From Scolanthus callimorphus (taxonomy: Eukaryota > Cnidaria > Anthozoa > Actiniaria > Edwardsiidae): a stretch of DNA of 64,000 nt. The notes below the pieces were generated by a model, which saw only the letters and a program-made list of their open reading frames with translations, was not told the origin of the DNA and ran no database searches. Location: the NCBI GenBank assembly GCA_033964015.1, contig CM066918.1, positions 25,441,387 to 25,505,386 of the forward strand. Reading direction: 5' to 3'. Made by a program: the position numbers and the translations under genes. Below are positions 35,535 to 45,675 of the stretch, piece after piece. Each line of letters starts with the position of its first letter. Position 1 is the first letter of the stretch.

Positions 35535-38500
35535 ATGGTGGACGTGAACATTCCAGGGTTGATCGGTATCATCTTATTCTATCTCGCTATTCTGGCGGTC
35601 GGCCTGTGGGCTGCTCGGAAGAGGAAGTCCAATGAAGAGGAAACTTTGCTGGCCGGGAGGAGCCTGGGCATCTACATTGGATCATTTACAATGACAGGTC
35701 AGTGTTTAATCGTCACTTCTCTGGGCATCCCTGTGGATGCCACGTGAAATGTTTGTGTCTGGAAATGTTGGTGATGTGGTTTAAAGGTGGAAAAGAATTC
35801 TCGCAGAAGACCCTGAAGATGAGGTGATTTGAAACCCACAGGCGTCGTAGCGTCACTTCTAGCGTGTCCTTCCAGATGTCATTTACGTTAATAAGCACGA
35901 GAAATCCACTCGTTGAACAACAACAACTGAGTCCATTTATTTCTCTGTCAAAACACGGCCTCCAAATATGGGCAACACAGGATTCCCAACTACACAGGGA
36001 GCCCAATATATTACACTGTGCATAACTCAACCTCTTTTTCTCAGCAACATGGGTTGGAGGAGGTTATATCAACGGAACCGCTGAGGCCGTCTATGCTAAA
36101 GGGCAAGGGCTTCTTTGGGCCCAGGCTCCTTGGGGATACGCAACAAGCTTAGCCGTGGGTAAGTACTAGTGTACATGACTGTAAAAAGGGGCGGCCAGAT
36201 TTATATTCCGTTTGTCGCAAATTATTTGCAAGTGAGGAAAAAAGTTTCTGCAGAAATTCCCCTGTGATGATAATGGCCTTGACAAATTGTTTTCAGACTA
36301 CTATAAATAGGCTACTGATAGGATGCTGAATTAAAATCGTTTCTCAAGATATTCGTTTCTCTTATTTCAGGTGGTTTATTTTTTGCCCAAATCATGCGTG
36401 ATCGGCGCTACACCACCATGTTGGATCCCTTCCAGCAAAAATACGGCGCGCGGTTTGGAGGACTCTGCTTCATCCCAGCGCTCGTAGGCGAAGTTTTCTG
36501 CGGTCTGCATCAATTTTGGCTGCTCTCGGCTCGACCGTCAGTGTGGTGGTCGGATTAGACAGGTTCACATCCATTATAACGTCTGCTGCTATTGCTGTGG
36601 CCTATACACTTGTTGGTGGCCTGTTCTCGGTGGCGTATACAGATGTTATACAGTTGATCTGTATCTTTGTTGGCCTGGTAAGACAATGCAGGCGTTTAAT
36701 TTTCGACGCTGGTCTGCTAAGTATATCATCTTCTCGTAGCCAGAGCGCCCCCCGGCTCGTCACTTCGCGGGGGAGCCGTCTCTTACGGTGGCCCATAAGT
36801 GCACGGCAAAACTCTAACTTCTCACGGCAAAACTCTTACTTCTCACGGCAAACTCTTACTTCTCACGGCAAAACTCTTACTTCTCACGGCAAAACTCTTA
36901 CTTCTCACGGCAAAACTCTTATTCCTCACGGCAAAGCTCTTATTAGTCACGGCAAAAATCTTATAGCCACGGCAAAACTTTATATCTTCCACGGCGGAAG
37001 TGAGCTTCACGGCGGAAGTGAAAGCAACCGGTCCCAGTAGTACGCGACGTCAAGTGCCTATCTTTACACAGGATGTTTTTTTGCCAGATTCTAGGTTAAT
37101 GGAAATGGACTAATTTGATAAAATATCTGAACTAAATGATTGGAAAATCGTGCATTCGCCGACATATCCGCCATTCTGCATTCACTTCCGCCGTGAATCT
37201 CACTTCCGCCGTGGAAGATACATAGTTTTGCCGTGGCTTAAGAGTTTTTGCCGTGACAAATAAGAGTTTTGCCGCGAGAGAGAAATGAGAGTTTTGCCGT
37301 GAGAAATACAAGAGTTTTGCCGTGAAAAATAAGAGTTTTGCCGTGAACATTAAAGTTTTGCCGTGAGGAATAAGAGTTTTGCCGTGAGAAGTAAGAGTTT
37401 TGCCGTGAGAAGTAACAGTTTTGCCGTGCACGTATGGGCCACCGTAGTCTCTGGTGACAGACATATAAGAAAGTGACCTAATAGAGCTCTTTACCTTGGG
37501 CGTAATGTTGTTCCATTTCAGATCAAGTGGCATTCTTTCTTTTTCTGTTACGCACCGAAGGATATATGAATATGGAAGCAACCCAAACAAAGAAAGAATA
37601 TTCAAATGAATGCCACGTGATCTGAATTGGGACAACATTATGCCCAAGCGAAAGAGTTTTATTATGGCTCAAAATAGCGCATAGGGGAAGTACACCTGGC
37701 GGGTCCAGTGAGTGCAGGAAAAATGAAGCTGAGGGAGGGTTGGATGGGGAAAGCGAAGATGCCTTCGCCAGGACCCGGGAGCACAATGAGATAAAAACAC
37801 ACCCAATGGGAGAAACAGGGCGGAGAATTGACCGCCTAACTGCTCAAGGAGAGAGGGGATGACAAATTTGCTAATGAGTCAGTGCCTTATATTTAATTTA
37901 ATGACACCAGTTATTTAGCCAGATACGCGAGATAAAGCTGGTTTTATGTACGCATGCGCGCCATTTTAGCCAATCAGAGAAGGCTCTTAAATGACTGCCA
38001 CCAGAGTCCAGAACATGCAGAACAGTGTATCGGGTTTCATGTTGCTCATCCGGGTTCAAAATTCAACGTCACACCTCTCAGTTAAGACCTTTATCAATAT
38101 TGTTGCCGTCATCTCGCGAATATTTAACAATTAGATTACGAGCTCGAGATTTCTATGAGCTGATAGTTGACGAGGAGTCTTCGACGAGCAAGCTCATGGA
38201 AATCGAGAGCGAGTAATTGTTTTAGTAAAATCACACTCAGACACTCCCTTCGAATAAGGAAACTTTTTATTTGAAGAAAAATGTTTGTTTTTCTTCAAAA
38301 CGCCAGCCTTTTCAAAACTCACTATCTATGACTCAATAGACAGTGAGTTTTGAGCCAATCAGAATGCAGGATTCGTGATAGTGTGAGTGTGATTTTACTA
38401 ATGCTTTTTAGCCTGCTAGCCGGCTCTCCAGTGTTTTTTTTTTCCGATATTTCTTTTTTTTTTTGCGCGCGGGATTCCTGTGTCTCTTCTTTCCGCCCGC

Positions 38501-41500
38501 AACACAGGAATCCCGCGCGCCCAAAAATTAAATATCCGAAATGAGTCGAAACCACTGGACAGCCGGCTAGCAGGCTAATTACTTTTCTACTAGAGGTCTT
38601 CCTGTGGTTTGGTAAAACATGCATATGTTCATAGCGGGAATCGTCCATTTGTCATTCTCTGTCTGTATTTTTCAGTGGCTCAGCATCCCATTCATTCTAA
38701 CTAACGAGGCCGTGGGAAGCATTTCCGAGAACGCCACATCTTGGTTGGGCGAATGGGAAACAGAGAAGACAGGACTCTGGCTGGACTATGGACTGCTCTT
38801 GGTGGGTAATGCTGTTCGACAATACTATAATAAAGAAAATTGTAGTACGTAGTTGCGTACTTTGCGTATTGGTAGCTACGCCCCTGGTAGTTGGAGGACG
38901 ACGAAAGCGTCGTTGTTATTGGTCCATTACTATTCTCCACGTGATTCTCATCCAGAACGTTCCACCCGTTACTTTGATCAGACGTGGAGGTAGGAAGTAA
39001 CAACGAACTCTACCGTAGCGGATGATCGGAAATCAGCCTAAGTGTGGTCAATCTTTTATAATCCGGCGGATTCTTTACCTGCCAGTCACCAGCCTGGTTC
39101 CCGGCGTTCCTTGTGTGCAGTGAGAAAGTAAACCGCTGAAGGTGACGTCACGCTTCTACCACAGGAAGCCCAGACAGAACACCAGGGGCTAGGTTGGTAT
39201 ATCACCTTACACTCTCTGTTATTATAGATCTTTGGTGGAGTTCCATGGCAGGTCTATTTCCAGAGAGTACTCGCCTGTAAAAGCAGCAAGACTGCACAAG
39301 GCTTGTCATTCACTGCTGCGTTTGGCTGCATCGTCTTCACCATCCCATCAGTGATCATCGGAGCTGCCGGAACCGTCACAGGTAGGCAAATTATACCTGC
39401 GATGATCATTTATTCATTTACCAAATTAGTAAAACCCAACACAAAAACTATCTGGAACCCTGTAATCTGATTGGCTCATTGCGCTAGGTCGGTGAAAATT
39501 ATAAGCCTAAACGTGCACGTGGCCAAGGAAACTTCCAAGCTCACAAAGGGTCCGGAGCATGCTCTGAAGTGGTGGGACATAAAAGAGAGTATGTCCCTCG
39601 AACGAATGGCGGGGATTAAAACAAGAAGTGTATAAAGTGATCTGGAAAAGAGGTAGTGCTATAGCCCTACAACTAACCGCGCCATGTTTTGTCCAAATCG
39701 GAATGCTCTCGACGGAATGATTCAGTAGGCTGAGTGAGTTGTTGCATCAAGAGGTGAACAACTCTTCAGCTTAAGCGTTTTGAATAACTGGGAACCTAAT
39801 GCGCAGAGAGCGGCTTGGACTTTGATTGACACTGAGCTGGGTTTTCCAAATCGCAAGAAATAATAAAAATGGCGCGACTGTGTGACAGTGGTTTCAATGG
39901 TAATGTAATTCTTTCTTTGAAAAATTCTGAAAACAAACTCGTCGACAAAGTCCAGTTACGCCAGGGCCTAACCCGTGGAACCAGTCTTAGCAAAGTTCCA
40001 CGGTAAAAAATCTCGGTCTCGCAAACTGCGCAAATAAAAGCGGGATGCTTGCAAGCTTGCCAGTGCTCACAAGGACTATACTAGTTGGTAGCTTTTATAG
40101 AGGCCATCATTTATCACCCTGATACCGCATTCCTATTTGTTAATTCTTTGGCCCTCCTTCGCCAGTGTGACTTCTGATTGTTGCGTTTATTTTATCCAGA
40201 CTGGAGCCGCACCTCCTTCTACAAAGGCCCCTCCAATGGTACAGACGTTACCATGGAGATAGACCAGTCAATGATCTTGCCCCTTGCCCTCCAGTACTTG
40301 ACCCCTACAGTCGTGTCCTTTATAGGACTGGGCGCGGTGTCAGCTGCAGTCATGTCGTCATCGGACTCCAGCGTTCTGTCTGCGAGCACCATGTTCTCGC
40401 ATAATGTCTATAAACAAGTATTCCGGCCAAAGGTAACAAGTGAAGCGACCTATTGACAGTACAAACTAGTATGGTATAAACCACATAAGGGAATTTATGA
40501 GTTTGATATCCTTGCGCTTATTCTTGCATATGCGTCCGTGAGTGTAAATCAGCGCTAGATGATCTGCTAAAGTTTATTTTTAGTCGTGCCACAAGTGCGC
40601 GAAATGAGCTTTAGTTTATTATTTGATATTCTCGCTAATATTTCTATGCTCTACTGGCTAGAATACCCCCAAACCAAGAAATCCTGATGATTGTGGAGTA
40701 TTGCAATAATCAGGAGCAAAGATATATGCCGCTATTTTTTGAGACGTTGTATGAGGCTTTGACCGGACACAATCTGTCCGACCTCCATACAAACACTTTG
40801 AAAATGTGCAACTTCTGAGGCCTATAACTTCGCTTCGTAATTATCGTATTACTTCAAACTTTTAAGAATATCTTAAGCTATTCTAACTATAGTACAAGAG
40901 ATTTGAAAAGAAAACCGCTAAAATGCGGGAATTGGTCAATTTATATGAGCTCATTTTGATTTCTGCTTGTAGGCATCATTGCGCGAAATGATATGGGTAG
41001 TACGCTTCGCAATCATCATCGTAGGCACCATCGCCACCACCATGGCCTTGACGGTCAATTCCATCTACGTGCTGTTCGTCTTGTGCAGCGACATTGTTTA
41101 CGTGGTCCTGTTCCCTCAACTCCTGACTGTTATTTACATGGAGAAAATTGTTAACACGTATGGCGCCTCGCTGGGATATGCCGTGGGTTTAACACTCCGT
41201 ATTTGGGAGGAGAAAGGGGTTTGGGTATCCCACCTACTATTATCTACCCTGGTACAACGAAATAGACGGTCAGTTGTTCCCGTACCGAACCCTCTCCATG
41301 TTGGCCGGACTCATTACTATTCTTACAGTGTCACCTCTCGCCAAGGTAGGATAGAAATGCAACAACAACAAAAAAAAGCACATTTTACTTCCACCTGCTG
41401 TGGCGGATCCAGGGGTTGTGCTTTGGTTGTGGAACGGGGGGGGGGGGATGTGGGGGGGGGGGGATCGGGGGGGGGATGGCGACGAGGCCTGGACCCGAGT

Positions 41501-43558
41501 TTAGATGAACGTTGCTCAGCTGTCAATCAAACAAAGCCTTTGTAACTTGCGGACTCTACTCTTCCAACACAACACTGATCGAGAAGGCTGCACAAACCGA
41601 AATTCGAGGACTGATCGCAATTTTATCATTATGCCATCGATTGAACTTATATTTTTGTTCGTTTCAATACATATTGTATGCAAATAAAAGCCCAGAAGGA
41701 ATAATTCAGTTTGTCGGGTCTGTTCTTCAAGTTTGCTAGCGGACAAGACGACGAAGAAAAGAAATATTAAAAAGCAACAGGTCTCACATCAAGATCAAAT
41801 CTATACCATATCTACTTGTTTCAGTAACGATTGAAGATTATTAGATTTTAACAGCCTGAAAGACTGAAGCGGGAACTAAATAACTCACACTCGCTGCGTT
41901 TGGAACCAACCGCCGATTGAGGCAAACTTAACTATAGATCGCTTTCCACTTGTGAGCCAAAATCAAGGCAAGACAAAACTTTCCTGCAGCCAGTCCTATC
42001 GTTCACGGTCCACCTAAGTCATGATCACTAGATTTGAAACTCAAATAAAGATTCAGATGGCAGAGATTTGATCGAAACCCGCGTAGTTGAGAGTTGTTAC
42101 AGTTTGCTATGTGGTTCGCCGTCACAATGAAAGGCCGCAAACAGCTCTCTGAAACCTTTAAAATTACTCTAGAGCAAGTATGGTTCCCTTCGCCGTAGAT
42201 CAGCGCCAAAAAAAGGCATATTCGGCCATTTTATTCTTCCAACGCGAGCATGAACAGTCGGCTTTGGCTAGCTGAGCGCCGGACCGAGTTTGATTGACAG
42301 TTCCGCAAATGGGAACGATCATTATACGCGAAAATGCGGCAAGATCAAATGTGTTGCCATCCCCCCCCACCCCCCTGGTGTGGAATCACCCCCGTTTGTG
42401 ATACAAAGATGGTTTAAAACGGCAAAATGCAGGCCTAAAGAGAAGGTTTTAGCCGCCCCAGTGACAAATCCAGCTCATCAGACCAAAAACGCACGCCCTC
42501 CTTGGATCCGCCCCTCTCGTCGTGCAACTTGCGTAGGTTTGACTTGTAGCAAAAGCTCATGATGTATTTACTTGTAGCAAGCCTTTTGTCAGGAGTTTTA
42601 GGGCAGAACGTGAAAACCAAACACACAAAAAATCTAGCCTGCTAGCAGGCGTTGGAGGCTGTTTTATCGGCGAAAACCCGGAGTTCGTAGTCGCGAGCGC
42701 CATCTTGGATTATTTGGCCGAGTGCCTCTTTCCCGCCCCCCCGCCCCCTCGTTTTGTCACTCGCCCCATTGTCACTCGGCCAAAAAATCCAAGATGGCGC
42801 TCGCGACTACGAACTCCGGGTTGCCGATAAAACAGCCTCCAACGCCTGCTAGCAGGCTACAAAAAATCATGCTTGCGTAATCACGTTCAAACAAGGGAAA
42901 TACAATTTGGCAACGGGAACGCTCGACTTGAGTGTAGGAAGGCTACAGAGCGACGAAAAATATAACTAAATTTTCTCGAACATTTAGTGTGATTGTATAG
43001 CCAATCACATTAAAATGCCAGGTATCATGGGGGCACGCGATGCAGTGACGTCATGATGCAAAGCCTCTGGTAGGTGATGGAGACTCCTGTTGATGGGTTC
43101 CTGCAGAAACGCATTTTCTTTCCAGCGCAGCCTTAACGTTACTTTACTGCCATTTTTAATTACTCTGCGAACTCTCACGAACGTTTCCGAACGCGTGTTT
43201 TGGCTTCCGTCAATCAAACTTTTTACGACAAGCGCATGGATCGAGTTTTTCTAAGTGCAGTGAAATCACCCAGGAGCTGTTCACTTGTTTAATGACGGAA
43301 GCCAAACCGCGGTTTGTTAGTTGGCGTAGCCTTACAGAATTATGAAAATGACAGTAATAACACTTAGCAAAATGTTTTGTTTTTCAGTTCTTATTCTCTG
43401 GCGGTTACATCCCCATGAAGTACGACTTTTTCCACTCCTTTGATGGGAAAAGCAAGAGGATGGAGGACAAAAATGCAAATGCTAATTTAGATCTGGACAA
43501 CAAGGAAAAACTGGAAAAATATGATATTGTGATAGAAAATGAACTTCACGTTTTTTAA
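35535..43558 (+). CDS. High-affinity choline transporter (SLC5A7/CHT1-type), two frameshifts
   Basis: Na+-coupled choline transporter of the SLC5 family. Exons 35535-35697, 36045-36158, 36371-36677, 38676-38801, 39228-39381, 40200-40432, 40973-41345 and 43388-43558 encode 545 residues once two indels are allowed for (human CHT1 is about 580). Family landmarks in order are [122 protein letters not shown] and [13 protein letters not shown]. The first coding exon starts at ATG right after a cag acceptor, so a 5' UTR exon lies upstream. Near 36500 two extra bases, and near 41205 one extra base, break the frame; removing them restores both motif continuity and exon phase. They could be assembly errors, an allele, or real decay. 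Several close paralogues would not be unusual in cnidarians. Confidence 0.9.
36778..37452. mobile_element. Foldback element with minisatellite arms and 6-bp target duplication
   Basis: GTCTCT at 36778-36783 and again at 37447-37452 flanks an element at 36784-37446. Its ends are TACGGTGGCCCATA and the inverse TATGGGCCACCGTA. Each arm is a tandem array of a roughly 19-bp unit, ACGGCAAAACTCTTACTTCTC: about ten units left of centre and the inverse (gagaagtaagagttttgccg) right of centre. Inner blocks ACGGCGGAAGTGA and TCACTTCCGCCGT also pair. It sits in intron 3 of the choline transporter. No transposase is encoded. Confidence 0.85.
38122..38400. mobile_element. MITE-like element, ATTTAACAATTAGA family, copy 3
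   Basis: ATTTAACAATTAGATTACGA at the left, TAATTGTTTTAGTAAAATCA in the middle, the family block CCAATCAGAATGCAG, and TGTGAGTGTGATTTTACTA at the right. The inner inverted pair is TAGTAAAATCACACTCA with TGAGTGTGATTTTACTA. It lies in intron 3 of the choline transporter and is followed 8 bases later by a second element. Confidence 0.7.
38409..38578. mobile_element. Hairpin element, TTAGCCTGCTAGCCGGCTCT family, copy 2
   Basis: TTAGCCTGCTAGCCGGCTCT followed by CCAGTG at the left and CACTGGACAGCCGGCTAGCA followed by GGCTAA at the right. The interior pairs GGGATTCCTGTGT with ACACAGGAATCCC. Homologous to 19687-19836. It ends about 100 bases before choline transporter exon 4. Confidence 0.75.
41401..42512. 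mobile_element. Element bounded by inverted GGCGGATCCAGG repeats
   Basis: TGGCGGATCCAGGGG at the left and CCTCCTTGGATCCGCC at the right. Such GGCGGATCC ends are common in hAT-type elements. Long G runs follow the left end (41437-41475) and a C run lies near 42361. No transposase frame is readable. It fills most of the last intron of the choline transporter. Confidence 0.5.
42635..42859. mobile_element. Near-perfect hairpin, TAGCCTGCTAGCAGGCGTTGG arms
   Basis: The left arm runs TAGCCTGCTAGCAGGCGTTG, then GAGGCTGTTTTATCGGC and on through CCGGAGTTCGTAGTCGCGAG and CGCCATCTTGGATT. The right arm is the inverse almost base for base. A GC-rich loop of about 60 bases separates them. It shares the AGCCTGCTAGC start with the 19687 and 38409 elements but not the interior. 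Confidence 0.75.
43144..43357. mobile_element. MITE, TTACTGCGGTTTTCATAATTC family, copy 3
   Basis: Starts TTACTGCCATTTTTAATTAC followed by TCTGCGAACTC and ends CAGAATTATGAAAATGACAG followed by TAA. Contains TTTTGGCTTCCGTCAATCAA. It ends 30 bases before the last exon of the choline transporter, so it lies at the branch-point region of that intron. Confidence 0.7.
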
Positions 43559-43994
43559 TAGCTCTCGCTTGTATCAGGGATGCATGGTTGCATGGTTGTG
43601 ATTCTTGTAGATCAGAAAAGCTTGATGCTATAAAATAGCAGTGTTTATAGATAATGAAAAAGATAGTCACTCCTAGTAAGGAACTATCTTTTTCATGTGC
43701 TGTAAATTCCAATGCGTGCTGTAGGCAATGCCAGGATCGACTTCTCGGCCACGCTTATAGATAGCCAACTGGTTTGCCTCTCTGCCAGTTGGGATTCGTT
43801 ATGTTTGTAAAATAGTGTAGTGTAGTGTATATAGCTATGTGCACTACCACTATAAACATTTTACAGCTTCTAAAATTGATATAATAATGCGAAAGTGCTA
43901 AATAAATCGATACTCGGCTCACGCGTACAATGTATTTATTATGAGACATTGCGGCTGTCAACACTGTATTAGGAATTTTCACTAATGCTGTAAT

Positions 43995-44090
43995 TTGATA
44001 CCCTTGCATCTTTTGCATCTTTGCATCTTTTGCATCTTTGCATCTTTGCATCTTTGCATCTTTGCATCTTTGCATCTTGCATCTTGAAAT
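43995..44090. repeat. Tandem GCATCTTT repeat array
   Basis: About a dozen units of TTTGCATC or a variant with one fewer T, ending in TTGCATCTTGCATC. On the minus strand this gives the K-D-A-K-M-Q-R-C repeat reading, which is not meaningful protein. Confidence 0.85.
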
Positions 44091-44106
44091 AGTGCAAGCC
44101 ATACGC

Positions 44107-44172
44107 GTTGTAGTGTGAGTGTGGACGCAAATCTTTTTGAAAACGGAGCAAAAAGTATCCGTTTTCGTTACA
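44107..44172. mobile_element. MITE, GACCCCGTCCACAC family, arm fragment
   Basis: Reads GTTGTAGTGTGAGTGTGGAC, then AAATCTTTTTGAAAACGGAG and CAAAAAGTATCCGTTTTCG, the right half of the family in one orientation. It abuts the GCATCTTT array. Confidence 0.6.
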
Positions 44173-44214
44173 AAGGCGTGAACGGGAACGGTCTCTGGGT
44201 GTCCACAGTGTTTG

Positions 44215-44310
44215 CGCCAGTTGGGCCCGGATTTTTGTGGACATCCATTGATAAGATAAGGAGAACAGATAACGCGAGAAGCAGGAAAAAAGCAGGACGG
44301 CAGTAAAATG
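44215..44310 (-). mobile_element. 2A-like NPGP peptide fragment, retrotransposon-type
   Basis: The minus-strand frame reads FFLLLALSVLLILSMDVHKN followed by PGP: a hydrophobic run ending in DVHKNPGP. This resembles the D-x-E-x-NPGP ribosome-skipping motif, and hydrophobic-plus-NPGP leaders are known at the N-termini of some invertebrate non-LTR retrotransposon and other ORFs. The usual Glu is replaced by His, so activity is doubtful. No reverse transcriptase follows downstream on this strand. Confidence 0.5.
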
Positions 44311-45533
44311 TTTGTAGTTTGAAGTTGCGAGGATGACTGTTACTTGAATAATGTTGTGAATGACGTTCTAAGTGAGGTTTACGATGGTAAGCCATAAATG
44401 TGCCAATATGTATTCTCCAGGAGGCGATATCATTGCCCATGTTGGAATATTACGGGTTGGTCTGGATCTAGAAGATCGATGGTTGAAGAAGAATAACTGA
44501 AGTAAATGGAGGACGAACCACTTGACAGACTCAACTCGTTGGTTTACGCTGGACCAAAGTAACGGTCTCGCCGACAGTAAGATTAATAAAATTTAAAATA
44601 AGAAAAGTCGGCGTTACAACGTAACGGTCAAAACTGCAGAGCCAATCAGCGAGCGAGAAACGTAACAACGACAAAGTGTGCACGTTTGAAACATAACGCG
44701 AACAAAATGTCACACTTCATGGATGGATGCAAATGGTAGTATTTGGAAGGTCTGTAATAATTTTTTATTTCTCTTGGTCTTGTTTTGGTCGCAATTTTTT
44801 TTTCAGGCGAAGGGTCTGGTGATGAGATAAGAAAAAAAACACAGGCAAACCGCACTGATTAGTAGGACAGCGCTTTCTCTGCACTCTTGACGCCGCGAGA
44901 GACAGGGTGTACGTGGGCGAGATGGTGGTGGTCTTCCCCCAGAAGTGTTGATAAATAAAGGGAGAAATGAAAAACGTGAGCTATCGCCTCTCCTTAGTAA
45001 AGTTCTTCCCCCTCACAAAGAAAAAATGCCTCAGTGCGCCACCGTTGAATAAATTTCGGCGAATTAAGAATTAAGGTTGCTAGGATATGGCATCATTCGT
45101 TTCCCATAGTCTGATTTCTTGTTGTGTTTTGCAAATAAATTGAGCAACGCGTGAAGACTTCCTGCATAATTCCCAAGGGCCCATGGCTACAAACATTCTA
45201 TAACACAAACGTGGTTATCTTGTATATTGACGACAAGGCATTATATTATGGACATTACGTCGCTCTGTGATCAAAGTAAATGCCCATATCAGTCACTAGA
45301 TCAGCTTTTAACGCCACTTCCGTGAAAGTCAAATGCAAAATAGATGCCGCGTGTGTAACTCCACAAATACGCGCGACCTTTGTAACGCATCAAAGAAACT
45401 GAAACGAAAATGACCTACGATTCAGCTAATCGATATTACATCATGGGCAGAAACAGAACCCTGGAAGGGCAATACAATCTGATTTCGACTTGACATTGTC
45501 TTGTATTGGATTATTGTCAAGCTGTAGCTACTT

Positions 45534-45675
45534 TTGAGAAGTCTAAATCATGCAACAATCGGAACAATCAGCGAAAGTGATTTTGAATATTTTAGTTCAG
45601 TTTTGGCGCCGATCACAAAGCGACCATCGTTGGAGTTCTGTCGTGTAAATGCCATCGCTTTGGTCAATATGCTTG
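45534..45675 (+). pseudogene. Isolated exon-like frame, NSUN6-like by eye
   Basis: Open frame ending at a strong donor (G|gtaagt at 45676) and encoding ISESDFEYFSSVLAPITKRP followed by SLEFCRVNAIALVN. The PSxxxxRVN pattern is reminiscent of the N-terminal region of NSUN6-type RNA methyltransferases. No ATG, no acceptor that I trust and no further exons of such a gene were found nearby. It could be a duplicated exon, a pseudogene piece or chance. Confidence 0.25.

Noticed and set aside
36678..37040. Extension of the transporter frame into [20 protein letters not shown] repeats
   Set aside because: It is read-through past the gtaaga donor at 36678 into the foldback element; the repeat residues are not part of the transporter.
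36797..37430. Regularly spaced short repeats that could be taken for a CRISPR array
   Set aside because: Units are contiguous without unique spacers, occur in inverted halves, and the host is a eukaryote; the foldback element explains them.
43755..44244. Frames with Lys-Asp-Ala-Lys-Met-Gln repeats
   Set aside because: Generated by the GCATCTTT tandem array; not a protein.
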